From positions 1 to 15,776 of the forward strand of contig CAJTML010000043.1 in the NCBI GenBank assembly GCA_910577495.1: 15,776 nt of DNA, in the 5' to 3' direction. Source of the stretch: an uncultured Eggerthellaceae bacterium (GTDB lineage: Bacteria > Actinomycetota > Coriobacteriia > Coriobacteriales > Eggerthellaceae). The first letter of the stretch is position 1, and every line of letters begins with the position of its first letter. Below, in pieces: positions 1-8,034 of this stretch. The notes below the pieces were generated by a model that saw only the letters and a program-made list of their open reading frames with translations, made no database searches and was not told the origin of the DNA. The translations under genes were made by a program, and so were the position numbers.

Positions 1-278
1 TCAGGCGTGCCGATGGCCTGGTTCCACTGAAGAGGTGTCGGGCGGTCTACAACAACGCCGCGCTCTTCTACTGCCTTAACAAGGTTCTCAAGGCAGGCAT
101 TGCCAACCTCAACGGTGCGCAGCGGACGCAAGCCCCACATGCCGCGCATCTCAGAGTCTACCGGAACCTTCTCAGAGGTTGCGGGCTCCTCCGGAGGAAT
201 AACTGAGTTGTCGCACATACCAACGATAACGTGCTTTAGCGGATCCCAGTCGTTCCAAGAGTTGACTATCTTCGCCAT
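1..278 (-). CDS. Amidinotransferase family protein, N-terminal part (gene runs off the window edge)
   Basis: Only the first 92 codons are present; the gene continues beyond position 1. The protein opens MAKIVNSWNDWDPLKHVIVG, the conserved start of glycine/inosamine amidinotransferases and related guanidino-group enzymes (family form SxNEWDPLxxVIVG). Later come LRPLRTVEVGNACLENLVKAVEERGV and the segment VVDRPTPLQWNQ, matching the family's EGVxVxRPxPxxW region. Family members move an amidino group from arginine to an amine, or hydrolyse guanidino compounds; they are cytosolic pentein-fold enzymes. The catalytic Cys/His/Asp residues lie in the missing part, so substrate and activity cannot be judged. 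The start is fixed by a strong AAAGGAG ribosome binding site (285-291), 6 nt upstream of the ATG. The gene has its own promoter about 170 bp upstream and is separated from hypD by almost 600 bp, so it is an independent unit. Confidence 0.8.
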   Translation of the reverse strand, partial: MAKIVNSWNDWDPLKHVIVGMCDNSVIPPEEPATSEKVPVDSEMRGMWGLRPLRTVEVGNACLENLVKAVEERGVVVDRPTPLQWNQAIGTP

Positions 279-295
279 GACAGTCTCCTTTCTCT

Positions 296-314
296 GGCAG
301 CTCTCTCTGCTGCC
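296..314 (-). promoter_or_regulatory. Leader hairpin just upstream of the amidinotransferase ribosome binding site
   Basis: Read on the minus strand, GGCAGC and GCTGCC form a perfect 6-bp stem around a 7-nt AGAGAGA loop, ending 4 nt before the AAAGGAG ribosome binding site. A weaker hairpin (ACACA/TGTGT, 326-341) lies just before it. The predicted transcript starts near 447, so both would sit in a leader of about 170 nt. A role in translation control is inference; there is no U-tract, so it is not a terminator. Confidence 0.4.
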
Positions 315-453
315 TTCAGGCTTACACACAAATATCTGTGTACTCAGCTTTTGTCAGCATCATGAGGGATGAACATAAAACTCAACTAAAATCGGCACGA
401 ACAAGTTGAGAAGTAGCGCCACACATCATGTGCTGCTTTAGCCGGTGACTAGA

Positions 454-482
454 GTTATACCATCTTTTTTGATCACCCGCAA
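454..482 (-). promoter_or_regulatory. Promoter for the amidinotransferase gene (extended -10)
   Basis: On the minus strand: -35 TTGCGG (477-482), 17-nt spacer, and -10 TATAAC (454-459) preceded by TG one base upstream (461-462), giving an extended -10. Transcription would start near 447. The -35 matches the consensus at only three positions, but spacing and extended -10 are good. Confidence 0.55.
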
Positions 483-524
483 CAGAAAATGACCGTATAA
501 TTTGACGCTTTTGCAACGGCATTA

Positions 525-540
525 TTGTGCAAGTGCACAA
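525..540. repeat. Dyad TTGTGCA-AG-TGCACAA
   Basis: Seven-base perfect inverted arms separated by two bases. The same half-site recurs at 697-703 (TGCACAA) and 780-786 (TTGTGCA), and a near match (TGCACAC) lies at 661-667. It could be an operator-like site or a small hairpin; on the plus strand it runs into TTTT (541-544). Function is unknown. Confidence 0.45.
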
Positions 541-871
541 TTTTACAAAGCGAGGGGATTTTTACGCGATACGTTGACTTGCTGACTTATCGGATAAATA
601 TACATTCTGATTCAAACCCGGCCTATGCAAATGGTATGAATCTATAACTTCATGCAGTAATGCACACTTTTTTGCATATTCCTATTTGGACGATGTTGCA
701 CAAATTATTACGCGATAGTAACGGTTCTGCCAACGTAACAAAAATACCGCGCTAGCGAAGACTCCACAGGCTCACCACTTTGTGCAAAAGCACAAGTATC
801 GCAGGCCCAAAAACGCCAATGCCACCCAGAGGAGCCAGCCAACGCTTCGAAGACAGGCCCGATGAATCTTC

Positions 872-1969
872 TTAATAGTAGCGATAATACGCCGCGCAAC
901 TGCCTTCGCTACTTACCATGCACGGGCCAACAGGGTTTTCTGGCGTGCAGACCACCCGAAAGAGCGGACACTCATGAGGCGACATGGTGCCACGCAACAC
1001 ATCGCCACACTTGCACCCTTTCGGCTCAATCGTCGGCTCAACTTCAGGAGCAAAACGAGCCACAGCATCAAACTGAGCATATTCAGGACGAATGCGGTAC
1101 CCCGAATCCGGAATCTCGCCCAGGCCACGCCAGGTGGTTGTGCAAGTTTCAAACACCTCATCAATGGCAGCGCGAGCGATAGGATTGCCCTCAGGCAAAA
1201 CAGCGCGAGCATACGCAATCTCAATATCAGCGCGTCCCTCATGCAATTGTCGCGCCAGCATGGCAACACCTTGCAAGATATCATTGGGCTCAAAACCGGT
1301 GATAACACCCGGGATGCCATACTGCTTCGCCAAGAATTCGTAGGGCTCGGAACCGATGATAGTGCTCACGTGACCAGGCAAAATGAGGGCATCAATCTTC
1401 ACACGCGGATCGTTGACAATTGCCTCAAGTGCGCCGGGCATGTTTTTGTGGATGGCATACACGCTGAAGTTTTCCAGGCCAAGCGCTTGTGCGCGCTTGA
1501 TGGCCATAGCAACCAGCGGCGTGGTGGTCTCAAAGCCGACGCCCACAAACACGATCTGCTGATCGGGGTGTTCTTGTGCAAGCGTCAGCGCATCAAGCGG
1601 CGAATAGACAATTTGTACCGACCGACCCTTCGCCTGCTCTTCTAAGAGCGAGGAGGTTGAACCGGGCACGCGCGTCATGTCGCCAAACGTTGCAATAGTA
1701 ACGCCGTCCACGCGGGCAAGCGCAATGATGGTGTCGATGTCTTTGTTTGAAGTGACACAAACCGGACAACCCGGGCCGCTTGCCAGGCGCGTGTTTTGCG
1801 GCATGAGATCGCGGATGCCGTTGCGCGCGATGGAAACCGTATGCGTGCCGCACACTTCCATGAGCGTCATGCCCTCAGCGGGCGCCAACTTATTAATAGA
1901 TTCAACGAGACCCAATGCCAGCGACGGGTCTTTGAATGCGTCCAGATCGAACGGAACAGAAGCAGTCAT
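872..1969 (-). CDS. hypD: Hydrogenase maturation protein HypD
   Basis: 365 aa, the usual family length. HypD is the [4Fe-4S] scaffold on which, with HypC, the Fe(CN)2CO moiety of [NiFe] hydrogenase is assembled in the cytosol. Visible hallmarks: MEVCGTHTVSIARNGI (Cys40), GPGCPVCVT (Cys68, Cys71), VGVGFETTTPL, and the C-terminal cysteine-rich cluster region with GCKCGDVLRG (Cys319, Cys321), PHECPLF (Cys334), Cys341, GPCMVSSEG (Cys350) and GSCAAYY (Cys358). The ATG start has an AGGAG site 6 nt upstream that sits at the end of hypC; the two genes are 3 bp apart, so translation is probably coupled, which suits proteins that form a complex. Last gene of the pgi-hypF-hypC-hypD cluster. Nothing looks truncated. 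Confidence 0.97.
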   Translation of the reverse strand: MTASVPFDLDAFKDPSLALGLVESINKLAPAEGMTLMEVCGTHTVSIARNGIRDLMPQNTRLASGPGCPVCVTSNKDIDTIIALARVDGVTIATFGDMTRVPGSTSSLLEEQAKGRSVQIVYSPLDALTLAQEHPDQQIVFVGVGFETTTPLVAMAIKRAQALGLENFSVYAIHKNMPGALEAIVNDPRVKIDALILPGHVSTIIGSEPYEFLAKQYGIPGVITGFEPNDILQGVAMLARQLHEGRADIEIAYARAVLPEGNPIARAAIDEVFETCTTTWRGLGEIPDSGYRIRPEYAQFDAVARFAPEVEPTIEPKGCKCGDVLRGTMSPHECPLFRVVCTPENPVGPCMVSSEGSCAAYYRYY

Positions 1970-1972
1970 GTG

Positions 1973-2203
1973 CTACTCCTGTTCGGCCAGCTCAGGGAAC
2001 TGCTTGATGAGATCTAGCGTCTCTTGTGCGAATTGCTGGTCCACCACTTCAATGGCGAAGCCAGCATGCACGAGCACATAATCCCCCACCTCAGCTTGGG
2101 GCGTCAGATCAAGCGCAATGTCGCGGTGCACGCCTAAAATATCCACATCAGCCAGGCCGTTGTCTTTCTTCTCAACAATGATTGCTGGTATCGCTAAACA
2201 CAT
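1973..2203 (-). CDS. hypC: Hydrogenase maturation chaperone HypC
   Basis: 76 aa, typical of the HypC/HupF/HybG family. It begins MCLAIPAII: the Met-Cys pair at the N-terminus is diagnostic, since Cys2 binds the iron of the Fe(CN)2CO precursor and contacts HypD and the hydrogenase large subunit. The middle (DVDILGVHRDIALDLTP, then VGDYVLVHAGFAIEVVD) is the conserved small beta-barrel. It lies 60 bp after hypF and 3 bp before hypD, in the order hypF-hypC-hypD. The ribosome binding site is weak (AGAAG about 10 nt upstream), so expression may depend on coupling to neighbours. No sign of damage. Confidence 0.96.
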   Translation of the reverse strand: MCLAIPAIIVEKKDNGLADVDILGVHRDIALDLTPQAEVGDYVLVHAGFAIEVVDQQFAQETLDLIKQFPELAEQE

Positions 2204-2263
2204 AGGTTGTCTTCTTTCGCTCTTATTGCGCGCTGCCTGCGTTCAATCAGCACAAGCGAGCAA

Positions 2264-4759
2264 TTATTCGTGGTTCGAAGCCCATGCTACCACAGCTTCG
2301 CCAAAGGAAATGCAGCCATCGTTGGGCGGCAGATCGCGATTGATTGCCACCGTGAAGCCCGCATTCTCTAAGGCAACCAGCGCATGTTCAATGAGGTAAC
2401 GATTCATGAACACGCCACCCGAAAGCGCCACCGTGGTGATGTCATAGACGCTGCGCGCCAGCTCAGCGGCGGTAACCACGGCCTGCACAAACGCATTGTG
2501 GAAGCGCCGCGCAATAACGGGAAGCGCCACACCCTCCACCACATCGTCCAGCATGGCTTCAAAACACGTCGCGGCGTCGAAAAGCACCACAGAGGTATCT
2601 TGTGCCGTAGAGGTGGCGGAAGCAGTGTTCTTCACGACCTGAATTTCGTAGGCACGCGCCTGAGCTTCACGAGTAAGCGCCTCGTCACGTGCCCGATCAA
2701 GCGTTTCCATGCAGGCCTCAAGCAAGATGGCAGGCTCGCCCTCATAGCGCGGCTCGGTACAGACACCCAAAAGCGCGCTTGCTGCATCAAAGAGTCGTCC
2801 CACCGACGAGGTCATCGGTGTGTTGAGCCCACGCTCAATCATCTGCTCGCAAATGGCTGCTTGCTCTCCGAGCTGCTCCAAACACGCCTTCGCACCAGGA
2901 TGTTCCAGCAGGTCAAACGCCCACAGCACGCCGTAAGCCATACGCAAAGGATGCTTGATGCAGGCTGCACCACCCGGCATGGGCACGTAGGCGAAGTTAA
3001 CGAAACGCTCAAAGGCTTGGGTGTTGGTCAACAGCACTTCCCCGCCCCACAGCGCGCCATCAGGACCGTATCCCGTTCCGTCGAATGCGATGCCACAAAC
3101 CGGGCCAAACAGGCCGTGTTCGCCAAGCACCGAGGTGATGTGCGCTTGGTGGTGCTGCACCTCAATGACCGGTAAGTCCTGCTCATGCGCCCATTTGCTG
3201 GTCAGATACTCGGGGTGCACATCGCACGCAACCAGCTGCGGGGTAATCTCAAACAGTGACTCAAAGCGCGCCTTGGTGGCAAGCCACGCGTCGAAGGTCT
3301 GCGCGTTTTCCATATCTCCAATGTGCTGAGAGACGAATGCCTCATTCTGGCGCGTAAGCGTAAAGGTGTTCTTCTGCTCAGGTCCCGTTGCAAAAATGGA
3401 CGGCAGATTCGCAACGTCTGGTGCTACGTCTGGCGAGCCGTCTGGCGCGACGTCTGACGATTCGCTCTGCGAGCCGTCCTGGTGCGCACCCCCACGCAAC
3501 TCCTCCGAAAGCGGCAGCGGCATAGGCGCATACCCGCGTGATCGACGCACAAATTGCAGTGCATCCCCAGCGCCACCTGCACTGATCACGCGAACCACCG
3601 AGTCATCAAAGCGCACAAGAATAGCGCGGTCGTTGCCAATAAAGCCATCAGCTACCGCAAAAAGCTGCTCGTATGCGTGCGCGTCATCAATCACGATGGG
3701 TTCGTCAGAAATGTTTCCCGAGGTCATCACCAAAAGCGAGCCGCCGCGCTCCTTTAAGTCATGCAAGAGCAAATGCTGCAGCGGCGTGTAGGGCAACATG
3801 ACGCCCAGCTCAGGCAATGCATCGGCCAAGCGCGGCACAAAGTTCACTTCGGGGCGTTTACGCAACAGCACGATAGGACGCTGCGTTGACTGCAAGACGT
3901 CGGCTTCGGCAGCGTTGACCTGGCAGAATTCGCGAACTTCATCAAGCGTGGGCGCCATGACCGCAAACGGTTTGCCCTCGCGATGTTTGCGCTCACGAAG
4001 CAGTGCCACCGCGTCAGCGTTTTGTGCATCACACACCAGATGAAAGCCGCCCAAACCCTTTACTGCCAGGATCTTGCCCGCCATAAGCATATCCACTGCC
4101 TGCGCCAAGATCGCATCGCTCATCTCCTGGTCAAGTCCCCATTCGGGCGTGGTTAGCGGCGCGGTGATTTCACCACCTTCATGCACACACCACGACAGAT
4201 GCGGCCCGCAATCAAAACACGCATCGGGTTGCGCGTGAAAGCGCCTGTCCAGCGGGTCGGCATATTCGTGGGCACACGTTTCGCAAAAAGCGAAGTCTTT
4301 CATGGACGTATGTTTGCGGTCATAGGGCAGCTGATCGGTGATCGTGAAGCGCGGACCGCAGTTGGTGCAGTTGATGAACGGATAGCGAAAACGCCGATTG
4401 TTCGGGTTAAACAGCTCAGCCTCGCACTCCGCGCACGTGGCCAGATCGGGAGATACGAGCGTCGTTTTGTCGGTGGACGCTTCGTCGGAAAAGCGGATCT
4501 CAAAGGTGTCGAAGTCCTCAAGCGGCACCTCTTTGAGGTCAATCTCTTCAACCCGCGAGGCAGCCGGCGCGTTTTCGGAGAGCTCAATCACGAACTCGTC
4601 CAGCAAGTTGCTTTCGCCCTCGGCATGAATGAACACGCCATCAACGCCATTGAGCACCCACCCACTAATCAAAAAGCGCTTAGCAAGCCGATAGACAAAG
4701 GGACGAAAACCAACACCTTGAACAACCCCTTTGACCTGGATGTCAAGCGCTTCTTTCAT
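2264..4759 (-). CDS. hypF: Carbamoyltransferase HypF
   Basis: 831 aa. HypF uses carbamoyl phosphate and ATP to carbamoylate the C-terminal Cys of HypE, the source of the CN ligands in [NiFe] hydrogenase. Domains in order: acylphosphatase-like (1-92, VQGVGFRPFVYR at 13-24); two zinc fingers (CAEC-x18-CTNC at 109-134 and CETC-x18-CFDC at 159-184); YrdC-like (about 215-405, VKGLGGFHLVCDA, MTSGNISDEP); Kae1-like carbamoyltransferase (about 455-831, VQHHQAHI at 535-541, IAFDGTGYGPDGALWGGE, VALSGGVFMNRYL, PPNDG). It is longer than the usual 750-780 aa, partly through a low-complexity linker (about 424-452, with DVAPDGSPDVAPDVA) between the YrdC and Kae1 domains. The ATG lies 9 bp after the pgi stop, and its AGGAG site overlaps that stop codon, implying co-transcription with pgi. 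Its partner HypE is not in the window. Confidence 0.97.
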   Translation of the reverse strand: MKEALDIQVKGVVQGVGFRPFVYRLAKRFLISGWVLNGVDGVFIHAEGESNLLDEFVIELSENAPAASRVEEIDLKEVPLEDFDTFEIRFSDEASTDKTTLVSPDLATCAECEAELFNPNNRRFRYPFINCTNCGPRFTITDQLPYDRKHTSMKDFAFCETCAHEYADPLDRRFHAQPDACFDCGPHLSWCVHEGGEITAPLTTPEWGLDQEMSDAILAQAVDMLMAGKILAVKGLGGFHLVCDAQNADAVALLRERKHREGKPFAVMAPTLDEVREFCQVNAAEADVLQSTQRPIVLLRKRPEVNFVPRLADALPELGVMLPYTPLQHLLLHDLKERGGSLLVMTSGNISDEPIVIDDAHAYEQLFAVADGFIGNDRAILVRFDDSVVRVISAGGAGDALQFVRRSRGYAPMPLPLSEELRGGAHQDGSQSESSDVAPDGSPDVAPDVANLPSIFATGPEQKNTFTLTRQNEAFVSQHIGDMENAQTFDAWLATKARFESLFEITPQLVACDVHPEYLTSKWAHEQDLPVIEVQHHQAHITSVLGEHGLFGPVCGIAFDGTGYGPDGALWGGEVLLTNTQAFERFVNFAYVPMPGGAACIKHPLRMAYGVLWAFDLLEHPGAKACLEQLGEQAAICEQMIERGLNTPMTSSVGRLFDAASALLGVCTEPRYEGEPAILLEACMETLDRARDEALTREAQARAYEIQVVKNTASATSTAQDTSVVLFDAATCFEAMLDDVVEGVALPVIARRFHNAFVQAVVTAAELARSVYDITTVALSGGVFMNRYLIEHALVALENAGFTVAINRDLPPNDGCISFGEAVVAWASNHE
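3410..3454 (-). repeat. Short tandem repeats in the HypF interdomain linker
   Basis: The codons for residues 436-450 repeat an ACGTCTGG-like unit (plus-strand reading) several times, giving DVAPDGSPDVAPDVA. All units keep the reading frame, as expected of slippage-prone sequence tolerated in a flexible linker. Confidence 0.6.
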
Positions 4760-4768
4760 AGCGAACTC

Positions 4769-6505
4769 CTACTCACATAGATCCTCTACTGGAACGAAAT
4801 CTTCAAGCTCTTCCAACAGGTTATTAATGATGACCGCCAGCGCACGCAGGGTCACACCCGAGTTGTCGGGCAGGTGCAAATGGATGCAGCGTCGCCCGCG
4901 CGAAGCAAGCGTCTCGAAGTCACCAATTGCTTGCGCCTTCGCCAAATTGCCCAGGCTCTCCGCCTCATTGTTGAGCGGGATATCCTTGAGCTCATCAGCG
5001 GAAAGGATCAAAAATACGCCAATGTTGGGGCCACCCTTTTGCAGCTGGCCGGTTGAGTGCAGATAACGCGGCCCGACTTCCAGACATGACACGACGCCGC
5101 GCTTTTCGGCAACGCCATGGCGAATGGACTCAAGCGCTTCTCGCCTGCCTTCGCCCGTAAACGGCAAGAAGGCGTTCAGCGCGAAGTAGTCGCCGTGCTC
5201 AATGCTGCCAAGCAGCGCCTTCAAGGCACCAGCGATGGTTTCCTGATCAGCGAAATCGTTAGAAAGGCGAACCTCAGCGTCACCCATATTAATTGGTCCG
5301 ATGAAATTCTCGGTGAAGTTGGGCTCAGGCTGGCCGTTATGTAAGATGTCCAACACAACCGCCTTAGCCGAGGCCACGTCGGGCTGATCAAACGGGCAAA
5401 CCTTCATGAGGTAGCCGCACATGGCAATGGCATACTCCCACAAGACGAAATGCTCCGCCAGCTCTTCAACCGAGTTGATCTTGTAGTTTTGACGCGGGAT
5501 GGCCGGGTCAATGTAGGACAAGCTCATCTCAAAGTTGCGACGCTCATCCCACAGGTCGGTCTTGGTCAGATACGTGATCACGCTGCGGTCACCTGGATCC
5601 TCGGTCAAAAGCAGCGTGTCAATCTCAATATTGGGCAGGATGCCTTGGCCTTCTTTACCCAAACTCTCTGCAACCAGCTGCTCAATCCACAGGCCCAACA
5701 CGCGGCCGCGCTTTTGGGTTAAGAACGAGAACTTGTTGCGACCCTGCACGTAGTTGTCGTACAAAAACGCCGCCAGCACAATAGCGGGATTGTCGATGGC
5801 GTCTTCAGAGCACTGACGCTCAGCATCCAGCGCATGATTCATGAATTCGTGTAGATCAATACCCACCAGTGCAGCCGGCAGCAGGCCAAACACCGACAGT
5901 GCCGAGAAGCGGCCACCCACCGTGGCTTCGCCTGAAAAGACCGCCGCCCACTCCTCTTCGCGTGCAATGCGCTCCAGATCAGAACCCGGATCCGTGATGG
6001 CCACCAGGTGCTTCGCCATTTCTTGGGGCTCCATCTTGTCAGACATGATGTCGCGAACCGCCTGCAGCGCCATGCGCGGTTCAATGGTGCCGCCGCTTTT
6101 CGACGAGATGATGAACAGGGTCGTGCGCGGGTCAATGCCGGCTAAAAGCGCACGCATGCGCACCGGAGAGTCAGAGTCCAGCGTGCGAAAGGCAATGCGC
6201 GATGAATCAGGCTTGTTGTATTTGGTGATGGTCATGGGCGCCTGAGTTGATCCGCCCTGGCCGATGAGCAGCACCGTTTTGAGGCCTTGCGCGATGATGG
6301 AGTCGGCGAAGGCCTGAATTTGCTCCAGCGGAAACGGCGGATTGCTGGCCAGATCAGCCCAGCCCATGTATTCTTGCGCGCAGGCTTGCGCTTGTTCTGA
6401 GAAGTCATACAGCGTTGCATCTTTTGCGTGAATTCTGCTTGCAACGCAGTCTTTTACCAGGGTCTTTGCAGACGGATAGAGTTTTTCCATGTCGCCCGAG
6501 AGCAT
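4769..6505 (-). CDS. pgi: Glucose-6-phosphate isomerase, related to the isomerase half of TAL-PGI fusions
   Basis: 578 aa. Interconverts glucose-6-phosphate and fructose-6-phosphate in the cytosol. Visible motifs: GQGGSTQAP (82-90), SIS-type phosphate-binding SSKSGGTIE (134-142), VGGRFSALSVFG (196-207, close to PGI signature 1), EQLVAESLGKEGQGILPN (275-292) with candidate catalytic Glu, CPFDQPDVASAK (370-381, counterpart of the FDQxGVExxK signature), and RYLHSTGQLQKGGPN (480-494). The last three resemble the isomerase part of bifunctional transaldolase/PGI proteins more than classical Pgi; no transaldolase domain is attached. The first ATG is preferred (AGAAGGA about 4 nt upstream); the internal Met6 has no such site. 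It is probably the first gene of the unit with hypF-hypC-hypD, 9 bp before hypF. Confidence 0.93.
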   Translation of the reverse strand: MLSGDMEKLYPSAKTLVKDCVASRIHAKDATLYDFSEQAQACAQEYMGWADLASNPPFPLEQIQAFADSIIAQGLKTVLLIGQGGSTQAPMTITKYNKPDSSRIAFRTLDSDSPVRMRALLAGIDPRTTLFIISSKSGGTIEPRMALQAVRDIMSDKMEPQEMAKHLVAITDPGSDLERIAREEEWAAVFSGEATVGGRFSALSVFGLLPAALVGIDLHEFMNHALDAERQCSEDAIDNPAIVLAAFLYDNYVQGRNKFSFLTQKRGRVLGLWIEQLVAESLGKEGQGILPNIEIDTLLLTEDPGDRSVITYLTKTDLWDERRNFEMSLSYIDPAIPRQNYKINSVEELAEHFVLWEYAIAMCGYLMKVCPFDQPDVASAKAVVLDILHNGQPEPNFTENFIGPINMGDAEVRLSNDFADQETIAGALKALLGSIEHGDYFALNAFLPFTGEGRREALESIRHGVAEKRGVVSCLEVGPRYLHSTGQLQKGGPNIGVFLILSADELKDIPLNNEAESLGNLAKAQAIGDFETLASRGRRCIHLHLPDNSGVTLRALAVIINNLLEELEDFVPVEDLCE

Positions 6506-6562
6506 GGCATCCTTCTTTCGTTACAACGTGAGTGTGCACCTCAGCGTGCGTATAATGCTCCT

Positions 6563-6571
6563 ATTCTAGCA
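6563..6571 (-). promoter_or_regulatory. Probable promoter for pgi-hypFCD (extended -10)
   Basis: On the minus strand TGCTAGAAT is an extended -10 (TG, one base, then TAGAAT). No good -35 is seen at 16-18 bp. The predicted start lies about 50 nt before the pgi ATG. A plus-strand TATAAT (6551-6556) lies nearby but has no gene to serve. Confidence 0.4.
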
Positions 6572-6633
6572 AAACACAGCAAAAGCGGTGCATCTGCGCT
6601 TACTTGTATGGTTAAGTTGTGAATGGGATAGGC

Positions 6634-8034
6634 CTATTCGTGCAGCTGAGAGGTGGCATAGCCCTCGTCAATGACGGCATTGCACGTCTCATCAAGGGTC
6701 TGCGCCGCCTCTTCCGCGGTCAGTTTGCCAGCCAGCAAATCAGCAATCACCACGTGGAAGTGTTCGCGAATGCCGCGCACATCAGGATTGTCCCCAAAGA
6801 CATTAACGACGTTGACGTAGTTGTCTTCGAACATGTCGAAGCCCTTGATCTCATAGCGATACTCTTGGGCTACCGATTGCGAAGCAGGAAGCGCACCAGC
6901 CGCATACGAGAGCAAATCGGGGTTACTGTAGACATACGACAAGAAATCCTTCGCCGCAACCACGCGATCCGCATCTCCGTTATCGAACACCTCAAAACCC
7001 GAGGTGAACGTGGTAGCAAGCCCACCATCAGTACCCGGGAAATTGACAAGACCGACCGAAGACCCATAGCGCTCATAGGAGACGTTGTTCAAGAAGTAGA
7101 TAGCAAGTTGTCCTTGCTTGAAGAGACTTGAGCAGTCATTAATGTCCAGGTTTTGTGCGTGCGGCGGATACCACCCGCGCTCAACACCCTGGCGAATCTC
7201 TTCCAGTCCCGCAACACCTTCAGGCTCAGACAAAATCATGTGGCCGCTTTCGTCATACAACGTTGATCCGCGGCTTCCCAAAAGCGCCATGATGTGCGTG
7301 TCACCCTGGTCGGAATTCGCATACATCATCATGGGATACGTGCCCTCTGGCAGGTTCTGCGCAAGCGTGTCTAAAACGTAGTCCCACTCATCGTGTGTCC
7401 AGGACTGAATCTCATCAATGGCAACAAATTCCTCAAGTCCCACCTGGTTAAACAAGTCCTTGTTGTACGCCAGCACATTTTGTCGCGTCAGATACGGCAT
7501 CGCATAGGTGCGCCCGTCAAACGTTGACTCATCCCAAATATAGTCATAGACATCTTCGCGAATCTCAGGGGTAATGATGTCGTCTAAGGGCACCACGCGA
7601 CCATCGTGAATGAAGGTGGTCATATTGAAATAATCAGCGTAGAGAATATCGGCGGCGTCATCGGTGTCATAGCACTCAACGATGTTTGCCTCGTAGCCGT
7701 CCTGCTCAAACGTTTTCACCTCAATGGTGACGTTTTTCTCGGGGTGATCCTGCATATACGCATCGGCCATGCGCTGTATAACCTGATCAATGGTGGTAAT
7801 AGTGCCATCGCAAATGGCGGTATGCTTGGTGTCGGGCACCTTGATAATGAGGTGCGTCTCGTCTCCCTTTTGCGCAGAAGACGCAGACCCTGAACAACCC
7901 GCAAACAAACACGCACCACTCACAACAAGCACAACGCTCAGCGCAGCGCACACGATGCGCATGCACATTCCTGAAAACCACGTGCTCTGACTCTTCGCGC
8001 GCTTGGTGCGCTTACGTTCTTGCGTGCCCCCCAT
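6634..8034 (-). CDS. ABC-type extracellular solute-binding lipoprotein (family 1), probable partner of the adjacent kinase
   Basis: 466 aa from the chosen start. A basic N-terminus (ERKRTKRAK), a hydrophobic stretch (about 26-45) and lipobox LFAGC (Cys47) mark an exported lipoprotein. The mature part has the family-1 (sugar-type) binding-protein pattern: IQRMADAYMQDHPEKNVTIEV, ADILYADYFNMTTFI, STFDGRTYAMPYLTRQNVLAYNKDLF, LFKQGQLAIYFL and a C-terminal ALPASQSV segment. The ATG at 8034 is preceded by AAGGGGG with 8-nt spacing and overlaps the kinase gene by 23 bp. A second possible start, ATG at 7962, has AGGA 6 nt upstream and would give a normal short signal peptide, so the start is not settled. 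The open frame goes further, to 8208, but that part overlaps the kinase receiver domain. No permease or ATPase genes are adjacent, so sensing rather than uptake is likely (inference). Confidence 0.88.
   Translation of the reverse strand: MGGTQERKRTKRAKSQSTWFSGMCMRIVCAALSVVLVVSGACLFAGCSGSASSAQKGDETHLIIKVPDTKHTAICDGTITTIDQVIQRMADAYMQDHPEKNVTIEVKTFEQDGYEANIVECYDTDDAADILYADYFNMTTFIHDGRVVPLDDIITPEIREDVYDYIWDESTFDGRTYAMPYLTRQNVLAYNKDLFNQVGLEEFVAIDEIQSWTHDEWDYVLDTLAQNLPEGTYPMMMYANSDQGDTHIMALLGSRGSTLYDESGHMILSEPEGVAGLEEIRQGVERGWYPPHAQNLDINDCSSLFKQGQLAIYFLNNVSYERYGSSVGLVNFPGTDGGLATTFTSGFEVFDNGDADRVVAAKDFLSYVYSNPDLLSYAAGALPASQSVAQEYRYEIKGFDMFEDNYVNVVNVFGDNPDVRGIREHFHVVIADLLAGKLTAEEAAQTLDETCNAVIDEGYATSQLHE

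Larger units (their letters stand above)
279..871. other. Gene-free region between hypD and the amidinotransferase gene
   Basis: 593 bp with no convincing coding sequence in any frame. It holds the amidinotransferase leader and promoter (279-482), an AT-rich centre (about 480-720), and several copies of TTGTGCA or its complement (525-540 as a dyad, 697-703, 780-786). Neither hypE nor another hyp gene follows hypD here. I see no clear intrinsic terminator after hypD; the best hairpin there (780-795, TTGTGC/GCACAA) has no following T-run on the minus strand. Confidence 0.7.

Noticed and set aside
496..501. Perfect TATAAT on the plus strand
   Set aside because: No -35 at a workable distance and no plus-strand gene downstream.
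574..604. Plus-strand promoter-like sequence TTGACT with AT-rich -10 candidates, followed by T6 near 668
   Set aside because: Spacing is ambiguous (15, 17 or 19 bp), the downstream stem is only 4 bp, and no gene follows; a small RNA here would be speculation.
708..899. 63-codon minus-strand frame after hypD, considered as a hypE remnant
   Set aside because: It overlaps the hypD end in another frame and shows no HypE feature such as the C-terminal PRIC.
974..1645. 223-codon plus-strand frame
   Set aside because: Antisense within hypD; no recognisable motif and no ribosome binding site.
2384..3175. 263-codon plus-strand frame
   Set aside because: It lies antisense within hypF, whose protein is conserved throughout; composition is that of a shadow frame and no domain is visible.
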